A DNA stretch of 9,949 nt from Bryobacterales bacterium. Lineage in GTDB: Bacteria > Acidobacteriota > Terriglobia > Bryobacterales > Bryobacteraceae. The notes below the pieces were generated by a model. The model ran no database searches. It was not told where the DNA came from and saw only the letters and a list, made by a program, of their open reading frames with translations. This document shows positions 6,802 to 9,949 of this stretch, piece after piece. The stretch is from NCBI GenBank assembly GCA_003517725.1, contig DOZZ01000198.1, forward strand, positions 415-10,363, written 5' to 3'. The position numbers and the translations under genes were made by a program. Numbering within the stretch: the stretch's first letter is position 1; every line of letters begins with the position of its first letter.

Positions 6802-8160
6802 ATGAATCTCGAGAAGAACTACCAGTTAATCGAGCTGCTGCGGGATGACGGAGTGCGCACCTTCCGGGCACGCGAAATCGCGAGCGGCCGCTCGCTCCAG
6901 CTGCATTTGTTCAGCGGGCCGGGGGAGCAGGGCTTTTTCGAGCGCATCCGCGGACTGCCACTGGCGGCGCGGCGCGATTTGCTGGAGCTCGGCTATGAGG
7001 AACAGATTCCGTACATTGTGACGGATGTCTTGCCCGACAACACGAGCGCGCGCGCGTGGTTCGACGGCCTGCTGAAACCACGGGAAAGAAACGATGGCAT
7101 CAAAGCCGGCGTGTGGAAAGCCGGGACGCCCATGCCCAACCCGCTGTTTCCCGAAACGCCACCGGAAAAGCCACCGGAAAAGCCTCCCGTTTCAGCACCC
7201 GCGCCGGGCGAGTTCACGCGGATGTTCCAGGCGCCGCCGGTAAAATCGCCCGAGCCGGTGGTTCCGGCACCGGCTACCCCGGAAGCGGACGAGTTCACGC
7301 GGATGTTCCAGACATCGCCGCAGCCCGCTCCGGAGGCGCCGCCGGCTGCGCCTGAACCGGCCGCTCCGGCGCAAGCCATGCCGGGACCGGGCGAGTTCAC
7401 GCGAATGTTTCAGGCATCGCCGCAGCCCGCTCCGGAAGCGCCAGTATTGCCCGCGCGTGAACCGGCCGCGCCGGCGCCGGGCCAGTTCACGCAAATGTTT
7501 CAGGCCCCGCCGAAGCCCGCCGCGGAGCCGCCCGTATTGGCCCCGCGCCAACCCGAAAAAACCGCTCCGGGCGAGTTCACGCAAATGTTCCAGGCGGCGC
7601 CACCACCGTCGGCTCCGGAGGCGCCCGCAGCGCAGCCGCGCGAGGCGAACCAGGCGACGCGCCTGTTCCAAGCGCCCGTTCCGCAGCAGCCCGCGGCGCC
7701 GCTCCCACCGCCACCGAAGCAAGACGGCCCGAGTGAGTTCACGCGCTTTTTCCAATCGCCGCTGCAACCGCAGGCGTTCAAGGAAAACCAGCCGGCGGTT
7801 GATCCCTTCGCCGCGCCGAAGCCGCCTCCGCCCGCGGCCCACCGTCCGGGCGAGTTCACGCAAACGTTCGGCAATCCCATGCGTCCGCCCGTATCGGCGC
7901 CGCCGTTGGGGGCGTCCGCTACAGGCGCGTTCGCCGTGCCTTCCGCGCCGCCGGCGCGCGGCCCGGGCGCACGCGGGCCTGGCGAGTTCACGCAGATGAT
8001 GTCGGGCGCTTCGGTCCCGACGCTCGGGCAGCAGCCGGCTAGCCAGCCGCCGGAATCCGCGAAGCCAAAGTCATCCAAGCTCCCGCTGCTGCTGATTATC
8101 GGAGCCGCGGTACTGTTCGCGATTCTGATTATTTTGTTCTTCGCGCTGCGGCGCGGATAA
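6802..8160 (+). CDS. Tail-anchored protein with kinase N-lobe-like head and nine EFTRMF-type motifs
   Basis: I cannot assign a named family. The 452-aa protein has three parts. Residues 1-90 resemble the N-lobe of a Hanks kinase in outline: YQLIELL, then FRAREIASGR, then PYIVTDVLPDN like a hinge strand. The glycine loop is not conserved, the VAIK lysine position reads LQLHLF (about H35), and the whole C-lobe is absent, so it cannot be catalytic. Residues 120-425 are Pro/Ala-rich and hold nine copies of [E/Q]FT[R/Q]MFQ-like motifs starting near residues 137, 164, 198, 228, 258, 284, 312, 351 and 395. A C-terminal transmembrane helix (about 427-448) ends in ALRRG, and lysines before it suggest a cytoplasmic N-terminus. 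GTG at 6799 is possible, but ATG at 6802 has the better spacing to GGTGAG. It is the only plus-strand gene, wedged between two tssK copies. A scaffold or phospho-target role in this T6SS is inference. Confidence 0.85.
   Translation: MNLEKNYQLIELLRDDGVRTFRAREIASGRSLQLHLFSGPGEQGFFERIRGLPLAARRDLLELGYEEQIPYIVTDVLPDNTSARAWFDGLLKPRERNDGIKAGVWKAGTPMPNPLFPETPPEKPPEKPPVSAPAPGEFTRMFQAPPVKSPEPVVPAPATPEADEFTRMFQTSPQPAPEAPPAAPEPAAPAQAMPGPGEFTRMFQASPQPAPEAPVLPAREPAAPAPGQFTQMFQAPPKPAAEPPVLAPRQPEKTAPGEFTQMFQAAPPPSAPEAPAAQPREANQATRLFQAPVPQQPAAPLPPPPKQDGPSEFTRFFQSPLQPQAFKENQPAVDPFAAPKPPPPAAHRPGEFTQTFGNPMRPPVSAPPLGASATGAFAVPSAPPARGPGARGPGEFTQMMSGASVPTLGQQPASQPPESAKPKSSKLPLLLIIGAAVLFAILIILFFALRRG
7159..7182 (+). 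repeat. Tandem 12-bp direct repeat encoding PPEK-PPEK
   Basis: CCACCGGAAAAG occurs twice in immediate tandem, adding a second PPEK unit at the start of the Pro-rich region. It is an in-frame, probably recent slippage duplication within the linker. Confidence 0.8.
7204..8010 (+). repeat. Array of nine in-frame EFTRMFQ-type coding repeats
   Basis: The DNA core GAGTTCACGC recurs at 7210, 7291, 7393, 7573, 7735, 7852 and 7984, with CAGTTCACGC at 7483 and a degenerate unit (QATRLFQ) at 7651. Spacing varies from about 26 to 44 codons. The linkers differ in length and sequence while the FT core stays nearly fixed, so selection appears to act on the short motif rather than on a folded repeat. The first five units keep MFQ; the last two drift to TFG and MMS. 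Confidence 0.85.
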
Positions 8161-8164
8161 GCGG

Positions 8165-8179
8165 CGGCTCAGCCGTTTT
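8165..8179 (+). terminator. Small hairpin plus TTTT between convergent gene ends
   Basis: On the plus strand CGGC-TCA-GCCG is followed by TTTT, five bases after the stop of the repeat-protein gene. It has only a 4-bp stem, so it would be a weak terminator. On the minus strand the same element has the TGA stop of the second tssK as its loop. The site lies at the end of both genes, whose stop codons are 8 bp apart. Confidence 0.3.
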
Positions 8180-9524
8180 CGGGCAGCAGAATAATCAGTT
8201 CCATCTGCGGATTCGGGAAATCGCCGGGTACGTAGGCGGCCAGGTTGCGGGCGCGCGTGATGGCCTCCCAAGCTACGCCGGATTGGTTCAGACTGAAATA
8301 CTGAAAGTTCATCTTCACCGGAATGGAGCTGGGCGGCCGGGTCACGTGCGTTAGCTGGATGCCCGGAAGAGCCTGACGGACCAAATGCTCGATGTGATTG
8401 GCCGAGCACACCTTGATGAGGTACGGCGTCTTCGCAATCAGGTCCGCCTCGTTCATTCCGGAGCCGATCGCCAGGTACATCTTCGTATCCTTCAAATACT
8501 TGTCGACGGAGAGCGAAGCCGCGTAAATCGACGGTTGAATCAGCTTCAGCGGCAGCGAGACGAAGTTGCTCGGCACCACCGTTTCCAGGAGCAATCGCAG
8601 CTTCTCATCGAGCGCGCAGAAGCACGTCACCAGATCGTCATGCTCGTACTTCGGAAGATCGCGAGGATGAATGGTGGTCGAAAAAGTGGTGAGACACCCG
8701 CCGAGCGAGAGCAATTCACCGTACAGCTCTTCGGGATGGCCGCGCTTGGTTTCGAGCAGATGCTGCAGCAGCGGGAAGTGCGAATTAATGGAATACAGCA
8801 GCCAGAAATTCGCAATGTCCGAGGTGCCGAAATCGGCCAGGCTCAGATTTTTCTGGCGCCGGGTGCCCGCAAGCTGGCTGCTCTTGGCGGCCAGGATCTC
8901 CACCAGCCGGCGCAGAATCGCGACCAGATAATCGCTGGCCGTGATGTCGACCAGGGGCGGCACGAAGCGCGGCTCAATTTGAAAGGTGCCCGCCGCGGTG
9001 CGCCTGACGCGCGCTACGCGCAAGACCGAGACGTGCTCCTGCGACTCGCCCTCCACCAGAATCCGAAAGTTCTTGCGCGCCACCTGCACCGGCTTTTCCG
9101 AAAGGCCCGAATTCTCGTCGCGCAACATGGCGACTTCCGCCGAATAGCGTGCGTCGCTGGCCGAGCGCGCCAGCGAGACATTCACGCCGCGCTCGCGGTA
9201 GTGGGGAATCGCCAGAAAGACGTCGAGGGCGGCTTGATCTTGCTCGAAGCAATCCGCCAGCGGCTTGAGCGGAGGCAGCGGGTCTGAATCCGGCATGTCG
9301 AACAGCAGCCCGTCGGGGAACATACCGGAAGCGCTGGCAATCCCAAAGTACCCTGAGGCGAGCGCCTCCTGATTGAGATGCAGGCTTTTGAAGCCCCACG
9401 GGGCGAACGCCAGCGAATCGGTCTGAAACTGCAGCGTGCTCTCGAGAAAGCGGTCCTGCGACTGCAGGTGATGCGGACTCAGGAACGTGCCCTTCATCCA
9501 AACCACGGGTTGCAGACGTTTCAT
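8169..9524 (-). CDS. tssK: Second, diverged TssK paralogue, coupled to PAAR
   Basis: A second TssK-family protein, also 451 aa. Shared blocks with the other copy include the N-terminal VVW...PHH (7-19), GMFPDGLLF, FWLLYSINS, RGHPEELYGEL, HPRDLPKYEH and the C-terminal PPSSIPVKMNFQYF with YVPGDFPNPQMEL. The first motif is altered: WMKGTFLSPHHL where the other copy has WSEGMYLGPHHF. Outside these blocks the two differ widely, so the duplication is old. The frame is open upstream to 9869 across the PAAR gene. The ATG at 9524 is chosen because GGAG precedes it and the TssK motif then starts at the normal distance. Its ATG overlaps the PAAR stop as ATGA, implying translational coupling. This copy may serve a particular spike or baseplate, which is inference. 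Confidence 0.93.
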   Translation of the reverse strand: MKRLQPVVWMKGTFLSPHHLQSQDRFLESTLQFQTDSLAFAPWGFKSLHLNQEALASGYFGIASASGMFPDGLLFDMPDSDPLPPLKPLADCFEQDQAALDVFLAIPHYRERGVNVSLARSASDARYSAEVAMLRDENSGLSEKPVQVARKNFRILVEGESQEHVSVLRVARVRRTAAGTFQIEPRFVPPLVDITASDYLVAILRRLVEILAAKSSQLAGTRRQKNLSLADFGTSDIANFWLLYSINSHFPLLQHLLETKRGHPEELYGELLSLGGCLTTFSTTIHPRDLPKYEHDDLVTCFCALDEKLRLLLETVVPSNFVSLPLKLIQPSIYAASLSVDKYLKDTKMYLAIGSGMNEADLIAKTPYLIKVCSANHIEHLVRQALPGIQLTHVTRPPSSIPVKMNFQYFSLNQSGVAWEAITRARNLAAYVPGDFPNPQMELIILLPENG

Positions 9525-9530
9525 CCGTCT
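9514..9530 (-). promoter_or_regulatory. Hairpin spanning the PAAR stop / tssK start overlap
   Basis: On the minus strand AGACG and CGTCT flank a 7-base loop, GATGAAA, that contains the overlapping ATGA. The first arm shares AG with the Shine-Dalgarno GGAG of tssK, so translating ribosomes leaving the PAAR gene could open it. The arms are only 5 bp; a coupling role is inference. Confidence 0.3.
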
Positions 9531-9814
9531 CCAATCATAACCGTTGGGCAGCCCATGACGATGTTGCCGCCATGGGCCGTGGTATCGCCGATGCGGGCAG
9601 CCATCAGGTTGCCGATCAGCACGGTCGGCGACCCTTTCACGATCACGTCTGGAGGTCCGACGCACACCGCCATATCCGTGACGCGCGCGGCGGGCAGGAA
9701 GCCGATCAGGACCGTGGGACAACCGGGCGGCAGGATGGGGCCGCCCACGTGCGGCACCAGGACGGTGATCATGGGGCAGACATGCATGTCGGTGATTCGC
9801 GCTGCTGGCGGCAT
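9521..9814 (-). CDS. PAAR-domain spike-tip protein
   Basis: PAAR proteins form the sharp zinc-binding cone at the tip of the VgrG spike and help load effectors. This is a single-domain form of 97 aa. It has the PAAR motif at 3-6 and again at 41-44, repeated PTVLIG-type strands (33-38, 63-68, 90-95) and the HGG...GCPTVMIG end. His11, His22, His81 and Cys89 are reasonable candidates for the three-His, one-Cys zinc site known in the family. There is no N- or C-terminal toxin extension, so any effector would be a separate protein. The ATG at 9814 follows AAGGGA with good spacing. The gene starts 12 bp after the upstream gene ends and overlaps the second tssK by 4 bp. Confidence 0.96.
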   Translation of the reverse strand: MPPAARITDMHVCPMITVLVPHVGGPILPPGCPTVLIGFLPAARVTDMAVCVGPPDVIVKGSPTVLIGNLMAARIGDTTAHGGNIVMGCPTVMIGDG

Positions 9815-9826
9815 GTATTTTCCCTT

Positions 9827-9949
9827 CTAGCTTGCTGAAAACTTCTCTTTCGCGTGCACCGCGTCCCACTCGGTCTTCTTAATCTCGATGCCCGCGCCGG
9901 CGGTCAGCCGAGCCGCACCGGGGAAGCTCGGCGGGGGCCCGGCCGGCTT
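9827..9949 (-). CDS. 3' end of an unidentified gene, possibly vgrG
   Basis: The last 40 codons of a gene are open from the right edge to TAG at 9827-9829. The fragment contains a Pro-rich segment (PAGPPPSFPGAA), then LTAGAGIEIKKTEWD and a charged tail ending KEKFSAS. Strong coding support comes from the 12-bp spacing to the PAAR gene and the uninterrupted frame. VgrG genes commonly precede PAAR genes and the LTAG.GIEI strand would fit a VgrG tail, but 40 residues do not prove the family. It could equally be another T6SS-associated or effector-adaptor protein. Confidence 0.55.
   Translation of the reverse strand, partial: KPAGPPPSFPGAARLTAGAGIEIKKTEWDAVHAKEKFSAS

Noticed and set aside
7192..7863. 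Minus-strand frame with RELAR-type repeats opposite the EFTRMF gene
   Set aside because: The repeats are the reverse reading of the plus-strand GAGTTCACGC units; the plus frame has a ribosome site, a terminal membrane helix and a conserved motif, so it is the real gene.
7159..8010. CRISPR-like array
   Set aside because: The repeats are in-frame coding units of variable spacing in a protein with a clear start and membrane anchor; there are no uniform spacers or palindromic repeats.
6802..8160. Truncated or pseudogene kinase that lost its C-lobe
   Set aside because: The frame is intact from a good ribosome site to a C-terminal membrane helix, and the repeat motif is maintained, so it reads as a functional protein rather than decay.
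9525..9869. 115-codon N-terminal extension of the second TssK
   Set aside because: It runs across the PAAR gene in another frame with Arg/His-rich non-conserved sequence; TssK begins at the ATG at 9524.

Overview
The window is a high-GC, tightly packed segment of a bacterial type VI secretion (T6SS) locus. PAAR, TssK (twice), TssL/DotU and TssM/IcmF are recognisable from family motifs, with a membrane Ser/Thr protein kinase at one edge. The host is a Gram-negative-type bacterium. The Hanks-type kinase with a Pro-rich tail and the EFTRMF-repeat protein fit an Acidobacteriota (Solibacter/Bryobacter-like) host, but that assignment is an impression from gene style, not a measured result.

Layout: all genes but one lie on the minus strand, so transcription of most genes runs from right to left. 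From the right edge come the 3' end of an unidentified gene (9827-9949, possibly a VgrG), a PAAR spike-tip protein (9521-9814) and a first tssK paralogue (8169-9524) that overlaps the PAAR gene by ATGA. A plus-strand gene (6802-8160) follows. It converges on this tssK with an 8-bp gap and diverges from the next operon. Then comes a second minus-strand operon: a more canonical tssK (5368-6723), tssL (4659-5339), tssM (1165-4641) and a Ser/Thr kinase that leaves the window at base 1. No gene-free stretch exceeds about 80 bases.

How it works together: TssL and TssM form the inner-membrane complex, TssK couples it to the baseplate, and PAAR caps the VgrG spike. No sheath, tube, ATPase or other baseplate genes (tssA, B, C, E, F, G, H) and no tssJ lie in the window. 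The two TssK proteins are both 451 aa from their chosen ATG starts but clearly diverged. One sits with PAAR, the other with TssL/TssM.

The most unusual gene is the plus-strand one between the two tssK copies. It encodes a short N-terminal region resembling a kinase N-lobe without catalytic residues, then nine spaced copies of an [E/Q]FT[R/Q]MFQ-like motif in Pro/Ala-rich linker, then a C-terminal membrane anchor. With the kinase at the end of the neighbouring operon, it suggests a phospho-signalling or scaffold module tied to this T6SS. Small inverted repeats centred on stop codons recur at gene junctions; the strongest is an 8-bp-arm hairpin whose loop is the tssM stop codon.
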